Shown here piece by piece: positions 50,471 to 59,852 of a stretch of DNA of 64,000 bases. Position 1 is the stretch's first letter, and every line of letters begins with the position of its first letter. Origin of the DNA: Rhodobacteraceae bacterium MED-G08 (GTDB lineage Bacteria > Pseudomonadota > Alphaproteobacteria > Rhodobacterales > Rhodobacteraceae); NCBI GenBank assembly GCA_002457055.1, contig NTKT01000010.1:1-64000 (forward strand), given 5' to 3'. The notes beneath the pieces were generated by a model. That model searched no databases. It worked only from the letters and a program-made list of their open reading frames with translations, and was not told the DNA's origin. The position numbers were made by a program, and so were the translations under genes.

Positions 50471-50710
50471 ATGGCATCCGATCGTCAGAATTTACAAGAC
50501 GCATTTTTAAATCAGGTTCGCAAAGAAAAAAACTCGGTAACGGTTTTTCTTATAAATGGTGTTAAATTACAGGGTGTAATCACCTGGTTTGATAACTTTT
50601 GCATACTTTTACGTCGCGATGGACAGTCCCAGCTTGTCTATAAACATGCTATTTCTACGATAATGCCTTCTCAAAACGTTTCGTTGTATGATGGAGAAGA
50701 GCCTAGTTGA
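50471..50710 (+). CDS. hfq: RNA chaperone Hfq
   Basis: Hfq forms hexameric Sm-like rings that pair small RNAs with mRNAs. The 79-residue protein has [20 protein letters not shown], the Sm1 motif ending [13 protein letters not shown] and the Sm2 motif [12 protein letters not shown]. It lacks the long C-terminal tail of enterobacterial Hfq, as is usual in Alphaproteobacteria. Its stop overlaps the hflX TTG start by 4 bases. Confidence 0.96.
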   Translation: MASDRQNLQDAFLNQVRKEKNSVTVFLINGVKLQGVITWFDNFCILLRRDGQSQLVYKHAISTIMPSQNVSLYDGEEPS

Positions 50711-51981
50711 ATCAGGTAGATCGTGCAAAGACTCGGATTTGGGTCCTTCAGGTTGAATTACGGTCTAATTTTAATGAAACAGAAGCTAATTTTAAGCTTG
50801 AGGAAGCGGTTTCACTTTCAACTGCGTTACCTGAGCTAGAGTTGGCAGGCTCTCAGGTAGTAAAAATTTCTTCGTTTAACCCTTCAGCGATTTTTACAAA
50901 GCAAAAGCAAAACGATCTACATCGTTTATTTGCATTTAATAATGTGAATATTGTTTTCATTAATTGCAATGTATCTCCTGTTCAGCAAAAAAATCTTGAA
51001 AAAGCTTGGAATGTAAAACTGCTCGATCGTACAAGTTTAATATTGGAGATTTTCTCAAATAGGGCCGCAACAAGAGAAGGTGTATTGCAAGTTGAAATGG
51101 CAGCTCTTTCGTATCAGCGCACGAGACTTGTCAGGGCTTGGACGCATTTGGAAAGACAGCGTGGTGGATTAGGTTTTGTTGGAGGTCCTGGAGAAACACA
51201 GATTGAATCTGATAAAAGAGCAATTGACTCTCAATTGAAGAGCCTTGGAGGTCAACTGCGAAAAGTGGTCAAAACTAGAGAATTGCACCGGAAAAGAAGA
51301 TCTAAAACAGCCACGCCAATTGTTTCGCTTGTTGGATATACTAATGCTGGAAAATCAACACTTTTTAACAAACTAACAAATGAAGACGTTTTGTGCAAAG
51401 ATATGCTATTTGCAACTCTTGATCCTACACTTCGTATTTCTAAATTACGTTCTGGGGTTTCTGTAATAATTTCCGATACTGTAGGTTTTATATCGGATTT
51501 GCCTACTGAGCTTATTGCTTCGTTCCGTTCAACTCTAGAAGAAGTCTTAAATTCTGATGTAATTTTACATGTCCGAGATATTAGTCATCCTAATTCTGAT
51601 AACCAATCTCAAGATGTGTTAGGCATTTTAGAAAAGATTGGGTTAGATGAGAATATTCCGGTTTTGGAGGTCTGGAACAAAATAGATTTACATCCAGAAT
51701 GTCAAAAAATGCAACAACCCGATATAAGTTTAAATAAAAGAAAAATTTATCCAGTTTGTGCCGCTTCTGGACTGGGTTTGGAAAATCTTAAGACAGGTAT
51801 TATCAATGTGATGTCGTCAAGATATAGTAAGGACATTAGGAGCGTATCTACGACTGATGGTAAAAAAAGGGCTTGGCTATACAGAAATGGGGTGGTTGAG
51901 TCTGAGCGCTTAGTAGATGAAAACTATAGAATGGTCTTAAGGTGGAGCGAAAAACAAAGGAAGCAGTTCGATCTATTGTAA
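50707..51981 (+). CDS. hflX: Ribosome-associated GTPase HflX
   Basis: HflX splits or rescues stalled ribosomes, notably under heat stress. The 424-residue protein has the HflX signature [16 protein letters not shown] near residue 158, G1 [14 protein letters not shown] near residue 212, DTVGFI and NKID. The start is TTG within the hfq stop codon (TTGA), giving translational coupling. The end overlaps the penicillin-acylase gene by 9 bases, convergently. Confidence 0.94.
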   Translation: MNQVDRAKTRIWVLQVELRSNFNETEANFKLEEAVSLSTALPELELAGSQVVKISSFNPSAIFTKQKQNDLHRLFAFNNVNIVFINCNVSPVQQKNLEKAWNVKLLDRTSLILEIFSNRAATREGVLQVEMAALSYQRTRLVRAWTHLERQRGGLGFVGGPGETQIESDKRAIDSQLKSLGGQLRKVVKTRELHRKRRSKTATPIVSLVGYTNAGKSTLFNKLTNEDVLCKDMLFATLDPTLRISKLRSGVSVIISDTVGFISDLPTELIASFRSTLEEVLNSDVILHVRDISHPNSDNQSQDVLGILEKIGLDENIPVLEVWNKIDLHPECQKMQQPDISLNKRKIYPVCAASGLGLENLKTGIINVMSSRYSKDIRSVSTTDGKKRAWLYRNGVVESERLVDENYRMVLRWSEKQRKQFDLL

Positions 51982-54450
51982 TTTTGATGCAGGAATAATT
52001 TTTGTAGTCCCAGTTGATGCAGCCCTGGCCAGATCTAGGTCAAGAGACATTGTAATATATTCACCACGACGCCACAATTGCCCAAGATCATCATAATGTC
52101 TTGAGAATAAATGACCAGATTGTCCTGTAGAAATTACATAGAGTGAGCTGTCTGGATCGGAAAAATCATAAACCCCTCGGTAAACGGCTGCATGAACGTT
52201 TTCAAATGGGTTATAAGGATCTCCAGAACTTAACCCTCTTTGTAGTGTGAAATCACCGCCAGATACGGATTGCCTTAAGTTAATTAATAGATTTAATACC
52301 GGAATATGTCCCAATGTTAAATGGTCGTGCATCGCTATGTGAGCATCTCCCCATCTAAGAGAGGTAATGTCAATTTTATACATGTCCTTGAGCTCAGATA
52401 CTGCGTCATAAAGTGCAAGTTCTGCCACTTTTTCACAATTTTCCAAAGGAACACTTTGCACAATATCACACCACTCTGATGCGCCTTCTATATTTCTGAA
52501 CACACGTTCCAGAAAGATAGGGTCAAAATTTCTGAATTCTTGCGAAAGCACTCCTAATTCATCCTGGATCAGTCTTTTTTGCAAGTTTTGCATCCATGAA
52601 TAAAAAATTAAGGGTTCTGGTAGATGTTCATTCATTTCGCCATTCCACTCTGCAAGTAGCTTAAGTGCTACTTTCACATCTTGATCCAAGTCTGAATTTA
52701 AATTTGTTATTGGCTTGTACCACAGATTGGCTCCAATAATTGGGAGTAATGATTTTGCAGGAAAGCTTACTGTATCTAATTGTGCCTCTATAAAGCTTTC
52801 TCTTGTGTGAACTTTTCGAGATCCGAGTAGACGGGATAATCGTTCAATTCTCTGAGTATCGCCCCAATCAAATGAAATATGATTAGGAAATTTGTCATCT
52901 GAAATTTTATTGTTTGTATTTGTAATTAATCCATTTTTGGGATTAACAAATCGTGGATTATTATCGTAAGGTTCATATCCTAACCATCTATTTTCTTTTA
53001 CATATCCGAGACTTGGCAAACGACCTTTAGTAGCGTGATTAGCGTTTCTAATTGGAAGTCTTCCAGCCAGCTGAAGAGCTATATTTTGATTATCGGTTAT
53101 AGTGTAATTCAATGAGGGTGCTACATGTTTCTCAAGAGCTTTTAAAGCAGTGGAAAGATCTTTGGAATGGGTTAGGTTGATTAGGGCAGAAATTGACGTA
53201 TCCTTAGGAGAAAGCATAGTCCAACTTAACGCCATTTCATGATCTTCAGGAGTAATATCAAAAATTTGTGAGGTTTTTTTATTCAAAATGGGTCCGTTTT
53301 CACTCCATTTTAATATAATTTTTTTTGATTTATCCCCTTTTATTTTTATGTAAGTCTCTTCTGTTCTAAACTTCTTCCACCCATTTAGAGATCTATACAT
53401 AGAGCTATCACTCTCCCTTACTTCTTCTGCATATAGATCTTGATCATCAGCATATGAGGCAGATATACCCCAACCTATATAAGGAGTTCGCCCAGCAACT
53501 ATTGTGGGTATTCCTGGTATCGTTCCACCTATGACCCCACCACTCGATAAATCTAAATGAGCCAAATAAAATTGGCTAGGTACACTTAATTTAAAATGGG
53601 GGTCATTTGCCAGTAACGTGCCATCAGCTGCTGTTCTATCGTTTCTCGCTGCGAAAGAGTTTGAGGCGCCAGCAAATCGATTATTGGAGAAACTGGTAAA
53701 GAAGTTTGAGTTAACCTTCATTTTTGGGGGAGATATAGAAACGTTTCTATCCAGTTTTCGTAGAACCTCCATAGTGGCTTCTCCAGTCGGTACTGGAGAG
53801 TCTGGTAAAATGTCTTTTACCCTTTTCGGGTCGGGAAGAGTTATTAGAGTTCTTGCTCTTAGGATTTCTTTTGCATAGTGGCTAGTTGAATTCACAGCGA
53901 ACAATTTCAGAAGTGCAATACTGTCCGCAGGATGCCATGACGCTAATGGTATGTTGTACAAGAGTAATTCTGGAGCTCCACGCCCGAGTGATTCACGATT
54001 AATTTCCATAAATCTAGCATTCACACCTGCCGCGTAAGCCTCTAAAAACCTTTTTGTCCTGTCATCCTGCGCAACCACCGAGTCCTGAGCAAGGGAGTAT
54101 ATATTTATGCGTCTCATAAATTCATCTAAGGGGAGCGCTTGCTTTCCGAAAATCTCAGAGAGTCTGCCCTGTGCCGTCAAGCGGTCCACCACTAATTGCC
54201 AAAGCCTATCTTGTGCATGTGCATACCCTAGGCCAAAGTACAGATCAGTATCATTTTTGCCGTATATATGAGGTATATTAAAGGTGTCACGCACGATCTC
54301 AATAGGAGCTGTTACTCCGGGTAATTCAACACTTTTATCGTAGTCGGGAATTGATCTGAGTACGATGTAAAAAATAAAAGCTAATATAATTAAGGATAAA
54401 ATTAGGGATCCACCAATTATTCTAAATATCCAGTGTAGAACTCTTGCCAT
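51973..54450 (-). CDS. Penicillin acylase/N-acyl-homoserine-lactone acylase family Ntn hydrolase
   Basis: The 825-residue protein has a signal or anchor helix at about 10-32 and the penicillin amidase layout: alpha chain, spacer, then a beta chain that begins at the nucleophile. The expected nucleophile is Ser263 in AGASNSFAARN. Other landmarks are GLGYAHAQDRLWQL near residue 73 and LLANDPHFKLSVPSQFY after the nucleophile. Self-cleavage and a periplasmic location are expected. Relatives hydrolyse beta-lactams, AHLs or N-acyl amino acids; the substrate is unknown, and no luxI or luxR gene is in the window. Confidence 0.88.
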   Translation of the reverse strand: MARVLHWIFRIIGGSLILSLIILAFIFYIVLRSIPDYDKSVELPGVTAPIEIVRDTFNIPHIYGKNDTDLYFGLGYAHAQDRLWQLVVDRLTAQGRLSEIFGKQALPLDEFMRRINIYSLAQDSVVAQDDRTKRFLEAYAAGVNARFMEINRESLGRGAPELLLYNIPLASWHPADSIALLKLFAVNSTSHYAKEILRARTLITLPDPKRVKDILPDSPVPTGEATMEVLRKLDRNVSISPPKMKVNSNFFTSFSNNRFAGASNSFAARNDRTAADGTLLANDPHFKLSVPSQFYLAHLDLSSGGVIGGTIPGIPTIVAGRTPYIGWGISASYADDQDLYAEEVRESDSSMYRSLNGWKKFRTEETYIKIKGDKSKKIILKWSENGPILNKKTSQIFDITPEDHEMALSWTMLSPKDTSISALINLTHSKDLSTALKALEKHVAPSLNYTITDNQNIALQLAGRLPIRNANHATKGRLPSLGYVKENRWLGYEPYDNNPRFVNPKNGLITNTNNKISDDKFPNHISFDWGDTQRIERLSRLLGSRKVHTRESFIEAQLDTVSFPAKSLLPIIGANLWYKPITNLNSDLDQDVKVALKLLAEWNGEMNEHLPEPLIFYSWMQNLQKRLIQDELGVLSQEFRNFDPIFLERVFRNIEGASEWCDIVQSVPLENCEKVAELALYDAVSELKDMYKIDITSLRWGDAHIAMHDHLTLGHIPVLNLLINLRQSVSGGDFTLQRGLSSGDPYNPFENVHAAVYRGVYDFSDPDSSLYVISTGQSGHLFSRHYDDLGQLWRRGEYITMSLDLDLARAASTGTTKIIPASKLQ

Positions 54451-54536
54451 TTTTTCCTCTTGATGACCGAATGGCTATTGAAACTTCATAGATTGTAAAC
54501 CAAAATTAGCAAAATCAGAAATTGAGGGGAAATGCT

Positions 54537-55418
54537 ATGGCAAAAATTGCTTTTTTAGGTTTAGGAGTAATGGGGTACCCTATGGCTGGACATCTTGCCA
54601 CTGCAGGGCACAAAATCACTGTTTACAATAGAACTCTTTCAAAGGCTAAAAAGTGGAATTCAGAATTCAAGGGAAGTATTGCTGAAACTCCATACAAAGC
54701 TGTCAAGGATGTAGATTTTGTTATGTCATGTGTGGGAAATGACAACGATCTTCTAGATATAACAATCGGTGAACACGGTGCTTTTCCCAATATGAAAAAG
54801 GGAGCACTTTTTATTGATCATACAACAGTATCAGCCCAAGTAACTGAAAAGCTTTATAAAAAATCACAAGAGCTTGGTATTAGGTTTATTGATGCTCCTA
54901 TTTCCGGTGGGCAAGCAGGAGCAGAAAACGGCGTATTGTCAATAATGTGTGGTGGGGATGAAGGAGATTATAAACTGGCTGAGCCGATTTTAGAGATATA
55001 TTCGAAGATTTGTCGTCGAATTGGAGACACCGGCGCCGGGCAGAAAACAAAAATGTGCAATCAAATAGCTATAGCAGGGTTGGTGCAGGGGCTCTCAGAA
55101 GCACTTCATTTTGCAGAAAAATCTGGATTGGATGGAAATGCGGTTATTGAGGTGATTTCTCAGGGTGCTGCTGGGAGTTGGCAGATGTCTAATCGTTACG
55201 AAACCATGCTCAAAAACGAGTTTGAGCATGGTTTTGCAGTCGATTGGATGCGTAAAGATTTAAAGATTTGTTTGGATGCTGGAGATAGTAACGGCGCATC
55301 CTTACCCGTAACCTCTCTTGTTGATCAATTTTATAAAGATATTCAAAAAATGGGTGGCGGTCGCTGGGATACATCAAGTCTTTTTAAGCGACTTAGAGCA
55401 ATTGATGGTCTTAACTAA
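54537..55418 (+). CDS. 3-hydroxyisobutyrate/tartronate-semialdehyde-type dehydrogenase
   Basis: The 293-residue NAD(P)-dependent dehydrogenase has the Rossmann motif FLGLGVMGYPMAGHLA, the substrate motif FIDAPISGGQAGAENG and catalytic Lys region TGAGQKTKMCNQIAIAG. It belongs to the 3-hydroxyisobutyrate dehydrogenase superfamily; the exact beta-hydroxy acid is unknown. TTG 54522 is in frame, but ATG 54537 has GAGGGG 8 bases upstream. It is transcribed toward rne and followed by the long rne leader. Confidence 0.88.
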   Translation: MAKIAFLGLGVMGYPMAGHLATAGHKITVYNRTLSKAKKWNSEFKGSIAETPYKAVKDVDFVMSCVGNDNDLLDITIGEHGAFPNMKKGALFIDHTTVSAQVTEKLYKKSQELGIRFIDAPISGGQAGAENGVLSIMCGGDEGDYKLAEPILEIYSKICRRIGDTGAGQKTKMCNQIAIAGLVQGLSEALHFAEKSGLDGNAVIEVISQGAAGSWQMSNRYETMLKNEFEHGFAVDWMRKDLKICLDAGDSNGASLPVTSLVDQFYKDIQKMGGGRWDTSSLFKRLRAIDGLN

Positions 55419-55821
55419 GTCAGTAAGATTAGCTGAAAATAACATAATCGTGTAATTTTCGATTGTGTTTTGGTAGATTTTTCAATTAATAACAAATCAG
55501 TACTATTGAAAAATATAGTGTTTAAAGAGTTTTAGGGTTTGATGCAGCGCGAGCTTAGCGAGTTTAACTGCGCAAGACCTTCTGGTCTAAAACAGATCAA
55601 TCGTCCTATTCTAAGAGGATGGTAGTTTATAATTGGTGAACAAAGTTTGCCGGAGATGTTAACGCGATGAAACGTACTGATTGCACTTCTTTTATAACAG
55701 TGGCATCTGGCCCCGTACATGAGGGCCCTTGTACAAATTTTATCGCCCAAATGGGATGCGGCAGGAAAGAAGCTAATTTTTTCAAAGAAATTGTTTCCAT
55801 ACCTGCATGTATATATATTTT
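55419..55821 (+). promoter_or_regulatory. Long structured leader/intergenic region upstream of rne
   Basis: This 403-base stretch holds no credible protein gene. Visible structures are a 9-base inverted repeat TTTTTCAAT...ATTGAAAAA (55478-55513, AT-rich), AGACC-ttc-tGGTCT around 55570-55585, and GTACA-tgagggccct-TGTAC at 55715-55734. GCGC-rich halves also pair around 55545-55570. RNase E commonly autoregulates through its 5' UTR, so this may be a feedback element. I see no strong promoter or known Rfam fold. Confidence 0.45.
55715..55734 (+). promoter_or_regulatory. Hairpin in the rne leader
   Basis: GTACA-tgagggccct-TGTAC forms a 5-base stem around a 10-base loop that contains the self-complementary AGGGCCCT, so the RNA could also dimerise. 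It lies 88 bases upstream of the rne ATG. It is one of several local structures in the leader. Confidence 0.35.
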
Positions 55822-58509
55822 ATGCCTAAAAAAATGCTTATTGATGCCGCACATGCTGAGGAAACTCGCGTCGTTGTGGTTGACGGAAACCGCGTCGAAG
55901 AATTTGATTTTGAATCTGAGACAAGGAGACAGCTAGCAGGTAATATTTATCTTGCTAAAGTAACACGAGTTGAGCCAAGTCTGCAGGCTGCTTTTGTTGA
56001 CTATGGTGGAAATCGCCACGGATTTTTGGCCTTCTCCGAGATTCATCCTGACTATTATCAGATTCCAATAGCCGATAGAGAGGCTCTGATGGAAGAAGAG
56101 CGTGCTTATGCTGACGCACTGCGCGAACAGGAGGAAAATGCTCAAGCTGAGAAAAAACGTAGTAGGGTAAAAACTAGATCAAAAGATACTAAATCTGCCG
56201 ACTTTATTGAAAAACAGGATTTAAATGAGGGGGATGCGAGCCAGCTCTTAGAGAGTGATGTACCAGGTTCTGAGGAGGATCAGAACGGATCGTTCGGTAA
56301 ACTAGACAAGGACGCTTTAGAAAATACTCGTGAGATTAATCCTGGCTTAGAAGCTGGTCCAGATAATAAACCTGCTGCTGAGGAAACTACGGATATAGAT
56401 CAAGACGATTCATCTGAAGATAGCTTAGATGAAATTGAATCTGTTTCTGAAACTGATGATCCATTAGATTTAGTGATCGCAAGTAAGCCAAGACCCCGCC
56501 GCTATAAAATCCAAGAAGTAATTAAAGTGCGGCAAATTTTATTAGTTCAAGTAGTGAAAGAGGAGCGTGGAAATAAGGGAGCGGCATTAACAACTTACTT
56601 ATCTCTTGCGGGTCGTTATTGTGTTCTAATGCCAAACACAGCCAGGGGAGGAGGGATAAGTAGGAAGATAACTAATGCCGTAGATAGAAAAAAATTAAAA
56701 GAGATTGCCGGTGGTATAGAGGTTCCCTCAGGTGCTGGTTTGATAGTACGTACCGCAGGTGCAAAGAGAACTAAGACTGAGATCAAAAGAGATTATGAAT
56801 ATTTGCAGAGGTTATGGGAGCAAATAAGAGAGTTAACTTTAAAATCTATCGCTCCAACAAAAATTTATGAAGAGGGTGATCTTGTAAAACGTTCAATACG
56901 CGATTTGTACAATAGAGATTTAGATGAAGTATTAGTTGAAGGAGAGGCAGGCTACAAAATCGCAAAAGATTTTATGCGCATGATTATGCCTAGTCACTCG
57001 AAAAACGTTAAACATTACAATGATCCCCTTCCTCTATTCTCCAGGTATCAAGTGGAAACTTATCTTACGTCGATGTTTAACCCAGTAGTGCAGTTAAAGT
57101 CAGGCGGATATCTAGTAATTGGAGTTACGGAAGCTCTTGTAGCGATAGATGTAAACTCTGGACGTGCTACAAAAGAGGGTTCGATTGAAGACACTGCTTT
57201 AAAGACTAATCTAGAAGCCGCTGAGGAAGTGTCCCGTCAATTGCGCTTACGTGATCTTGCAGGTTTAATTGTTATTGACTTTATAGATATGGAGGACCGC
57301 AGAAATAACTCTGCTGTTGAACGTAAATTAAAGGATAAGCTGAAGACAGATCGGGCTAGAATTCAGGTTGGACGAATTTCCGGTTTTGGACTTCTTGAAA
57401 TGAGTAGACAGAGACTCAGGCCGGGAATGATAGAAGCAACAACTCAGAATTGTCCTCATTGTCATGGAACTGGATTGATTAGATCTGAAGAGAATTTAGC
57501 TTTGACCATAATACGTCAAATAGAAGATGAAGGTGTACGTGGCCGTTCTAGAGAAGTTGTGGTTAATTGCCCAGTTTCAGTTGCAAATTTCATAGTTAAC
57601 CAGAAACGCGACCATATCGCAAATATCGAGGCTCGGTTCTCACTATTTGTAAGAATAAATGCTGACACTGCTTTAGTCAGTCCAGAATATTCAATTGAAA
57701 AGTTAAAAACTTCATCACGACCTCTAAGCGAGAAACAAGTAAGTTCTGAGCCATCAACAGCGATCAGTGCATCAGACGTAGAAATGTTAGATGAAAATGA
57801 TAGCGAGCCGTTATCTTCAATATCTGAGAAATCAAAGCAAGATGATGATAGTAAACCTAAAAAACGTAGAAGAAGGCGAAGACGAAAGCCCCGTACTGGT
57901 GGCGATGAGCAAGATGTCACAGCTAATGAAAGTACCGAGAAAGAGAGTGAAGCTGCTTCTGCGAACTTAGAAATTAGTTCTGAAATAAATAGTAGTGTTT
58001 CTGCTGAACCGGATGCGGCGGAAACAAATCTGTCTAAAGACGACGAACTAAAATCGCCTGAATCAAAACGAAAACGTACAACAAGAAAAGTTCGAACAAG
58101 TGATGCGAAGCAAGACAGCTCTGATAACGCTAATGTTAAGAATGGTATGGGCGTAACTGCCACTGAGCTACCAAAAAATGAAAATGATGTTAAAATATCA
58201 AAGGCAAAGACTAATCCACGAGGTCGAAAAAAAGCTACTAAAGATGACGCTATTATTGACGATCAAGATATATTAGCTGAAAGTGCTTCAGTTCTTAAAA
58301 GTGATGTTTCCGAGAAAAAAGAAGGGAAAAATGACACGAAAGTAACTAAGCCTAAATCAAGTAGAACCAAGAAAGTTACACCATCCACTGATAAATCAAA
58401 AAATTTGGATAGGGAGGTAAAACCATCTGATTTAGATGATCAGTCAGAGCCAGTAAAAGAAGAAACAAAGAAGACGCGGAGACGAGGATGGTGGTCTAAA
58501 AATAGTTAA
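55822..58509 (+). CDS. rne: Ribonuclease E
   Basis: RNase E is the main mRNA-decay and rRNA-processing endonuclease and the degradosome scaffold. The frame opens at 55807, but the family start is MPKKMLIDAAHAEETRV at 55822, giving 895 residues. The S1 domain (about 30-260) carries the acidic insertion of the alphaproteobacterial form. The catalytic metal site is in VAIDVNSGRATKEGS, and the Zn-link cysteines are C544 and C547 (CPHCHGTG). Residues from about 645 to 895 are disordered, with an Arg-rich block (KKRRRRRRRKPRTGG) that likely binds RNA, and end in GWWSKNS. Confidence 0.95.
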   Translation: MPKKMLIDAAHAEETRVVVVDGNRVEEFDFESETRRQLAGNIYLAKVTRVEPSLQAAFVDYGGNRHGFLAFSEIHPDYYQIPIADREALMEEERAYADALREQEENAQAEKKRSRVKTRSKDTKSADFIEKQDLNEGDASQLLESDVPGSEEDQNGSFGKLDKDALENTREINPGLEAGPDNKPAAEETTDIDQDDSSEDSLDEIESVSETDDPLDLVIASKPRPRRYKIQEVIKVRQILLVQVVKEERGNKGAALTTYLSLAGRYCVLMPNTARGGGISRKITNAVDRKKLKEIAGGIEVPSGAGLIVRTAGAKRTKTEIKRDYEYLQRLWEQIRELTLKSIAPTKIYEEGDLVKRSIRDLYNRDLDEVLVEGEAGYKIAKDFMRMIMPSHSKNVKHYNDPLPLFSRYQVETYLTSMFNPVVQLKSGGYLVIGVTEALVAIDVNSGRATKEGSIEDTALKTNLEAAEEVSRQLRLRDLAGLIVIDFIDMEDRRNNSAVERKLKDKLKTDRARIQVGRISGFGLLEMSRQRLRPGMIEATTQNCPHCHGTGLIRSEENLALTIIRQIEDEGVRGRSREVVVNCPVSVANFIVNQKRDHIANIEARFSLFVRINADTALVSPEYSIEKLKTSSRPLSEKQVSSEPSTAISASDVEMLDENDSEPLSSISEKSKQDDDSKPKKRRRRRRRKPRTGGDEQDVTANESTEKESEAASANLEISSEINSSVSAEPDAAETNLSKDDELKSPESKRKRTTRKVRTSDAKQDSSDNANVKNGMGVTATELPKNENDVKISKAKTNPRGRKKATKDDAIIDDQDILAESASVLKSDVSEKKEGKNDTKVTKPKSSRTKKVTPSTDKSKNLDREVKPSDLDDQSEPVKEETKKTRRRGWWSKNS

Positions 58510-58525
58510 ATATTAAATATACTAT

Positions 58526-58750
58526 CTATTTTTTGACCTTGTATCTTGTTGAACCTTTCTCGCCAGGCTCTTTTGAAATCAATGTGTGACCTGTTTCGTT
58601 GCAAAAATGTGGAATGTCTATGGCTGCAGCTGGATCGTCCGCAAGAACCAGAACTATATCTCCAAGCTCCATGGATTTAAGATGCTTTCTGAGTTTTAGC
58701 ACCGGTAGTGGGCAAAGAAGACCTGTAGCGTCTAAAATTTTTTCTCTCAT
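58526..58750 (-). CDS. TusA-like sulfur carrier/sulfurtransferase
   Basis: The 74-residue SirA/TusA-family protein keeps the persulfide cysteine C13 in DATGLLCPLPVLKLRKHL. Family members pass sulfur to MnmA or to other acceptors. Whether this copy serves tRNA thiolation (mnmA, 4042-5181) or another sulfur route is unknown. It is convergent with rne and divergent from ccdA. Confidence 0.88.
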   Translation of the reverse strand: MREKILDATGLLCPLPVLKLRKHLKSMELGDIVLVLADDPAAAIDIPHFCNETGHTLISKEPGEKGSTRYKVKK

Positions 58751-58837
58751 GTTACGTTTGTAGCTTTTTTCTATAATACGTCTATTTAAAAGTCTTAGTG
58801 TATCTGGTTAATTAAGATAAGTTAATAAGGATAATCG

Positions 58838-59584
58838 ATGCTTGGAATTGATATTTTTGACGCTTCTATATTGCCTGCAGCTTTAGTTTCAGTTCTGGCT
58901 GGCCTTATTTCTTTTCTAAGTCCATGCGTTTTACCGATAGTGCCACCCTACTTAGCTTATATGAGTGGAATTTCGTTAGATACTTCCAGCCAAAAAAGGA
59001 ATGTAAAAGTTGTTCTGGTAGCAACTTCGTTCGTACTTGGGCTTTCTACTGTTTTTCTCATTCTTGGTCTTGCTGCTTCATCATTTGGCATTCTTTTACT
59101 GGGGCACAAGGATTTTTTAACTACTCTTGCTGGGCTGTTAATTATGGGCTTCGGATTACATTTTTTAGGTATAGTCCAAATTCCATTACTAAACAGAGAA
59201 GTTAGATTTGACACAGGCAAAATCGGAGGTTCATTTTTTGGAGCTTATCTTCTAGGTCTTGCATTTGCCTTTGGTTGGACGCCTTGTATTGGCCCTCAAC
59301 TTGGTGCAATTCTAAGTTTGGCGGCCAGCGAAGCTTCGTTACATAAAGGATTGATTTTACTTGGTTTTTATGCACTTGGTTTAGGGGTTCCATTTATCGT
59401 AGTGGCGGCATTTTTGTCAAAAATGGGGAATACATTAAACTATTTTAAGCGCAATTTCGCAATTATTGAGCGTATTATGGGGCTTCTACTTTGGACGGTC
59501 GGTCTCTTGATGCTGTCTGGTGGATTTACCGATTTATCTTTTTGGTTGCTCGAGACTTTTCCTGTTTTAGGAACTCTAGGTTAG
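58838..59584 (+). CDS. ccdA: Cytochrome c biogenesis protein CcdA
   Basis: CcdA moves reducing equivalents across the inner membrane for cytochrome c maturation and disulfide reduction. The 248-residue protein has six hydrophobic helices and the two functional cysteines: C30 in FLSPCVLPIVPP and C150 in FGWTPCIGPQLG. TAAGGAT lies before the ATG. No other ccm gene is present in the window. Confidence 0.93.
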   Translation: MLGIDIFDASILPAALVSVLAGLISFLSPCVLPIVPPYLAYMSGISLDTSSQKRNVKVVLVATSFVLGLSTVFLILGLAASSFGILLLGHKDFLTTLAGLLIMGFGLHFLGIVQIPLLNREVRFDTGKIGGSFFGAYLLGLAFAFGWTPCIGPQLGAILSLAASEASLHKGLILLGFYALGLGVPFIVVAAFLSKMGNTLNYFKRNFAIIERIMGLLLWTVGLLMLSGGFTDLSFWLLETFPVLGTLG

Positions 59585-59617
59585 TCTTTATTTGGACAAA
59601 AAAATTAAAGTTAAAGT

Positions 59618-59836
59618 CTACTTTTTCTTGAGATGGTGTTTTAAAACAAATTCTCTTAACTCTGTCGCAAGACCACTTTTCTCGAAATTTCTACTTTCAT
59701 CTATTTTGGCAACAAGTTGGTTTATTGATAGCTCTTCCTCTTTAGCAATATTTTTAAGTTCCTCCCAAAAAAGGTCCTCTAGGGAGACCGAGGTATTGTG
59801 TCCGTTAAGAATAAGAGATCTTTTTCGGGGTCGCAT
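59618..59836 (-). CDS. Ribbon-helix-helix domain protein (RHH_4-like)
   Basis: The small protein (72 residues from ATG 59836) matches the ribbon-helix-helix family: KRSLILNGHNTSVSLEDLFW is the family start and LSINQLVAKID the second helix. It may bind DNA; no target is known. The frame is open to TTG 59866 inside the fumC end, but the extra residues are not typical of the family. It follows fumC on the same strand and is convergent with ccdA. Confidence 0.8.
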   Translation of the reverse strand: MRPRKRSLILNGHNTSVSLEDLFWEELKNIAKEEELSINQLVAKIDESRNFEKSGLATELREFVLKHHLKKK

Positions 59837-59852
59837 TTTCTGAAGATTAATT

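Noticed and set aside
55667-55936. 89-codon ORF overlapping the rne leader and start
   Set aside because: It lies mostly in the leader and in another frame of rne, with no ribosome binding site or recognisable domain.
57516-58163. 215-codon open frame on the minus strand inside rne
   Set aside because: It is antisense to the low-complexity acidic and Arg-rich tail of RNase E; its Ser/Leu-rich translation is a shadow of biased codons.
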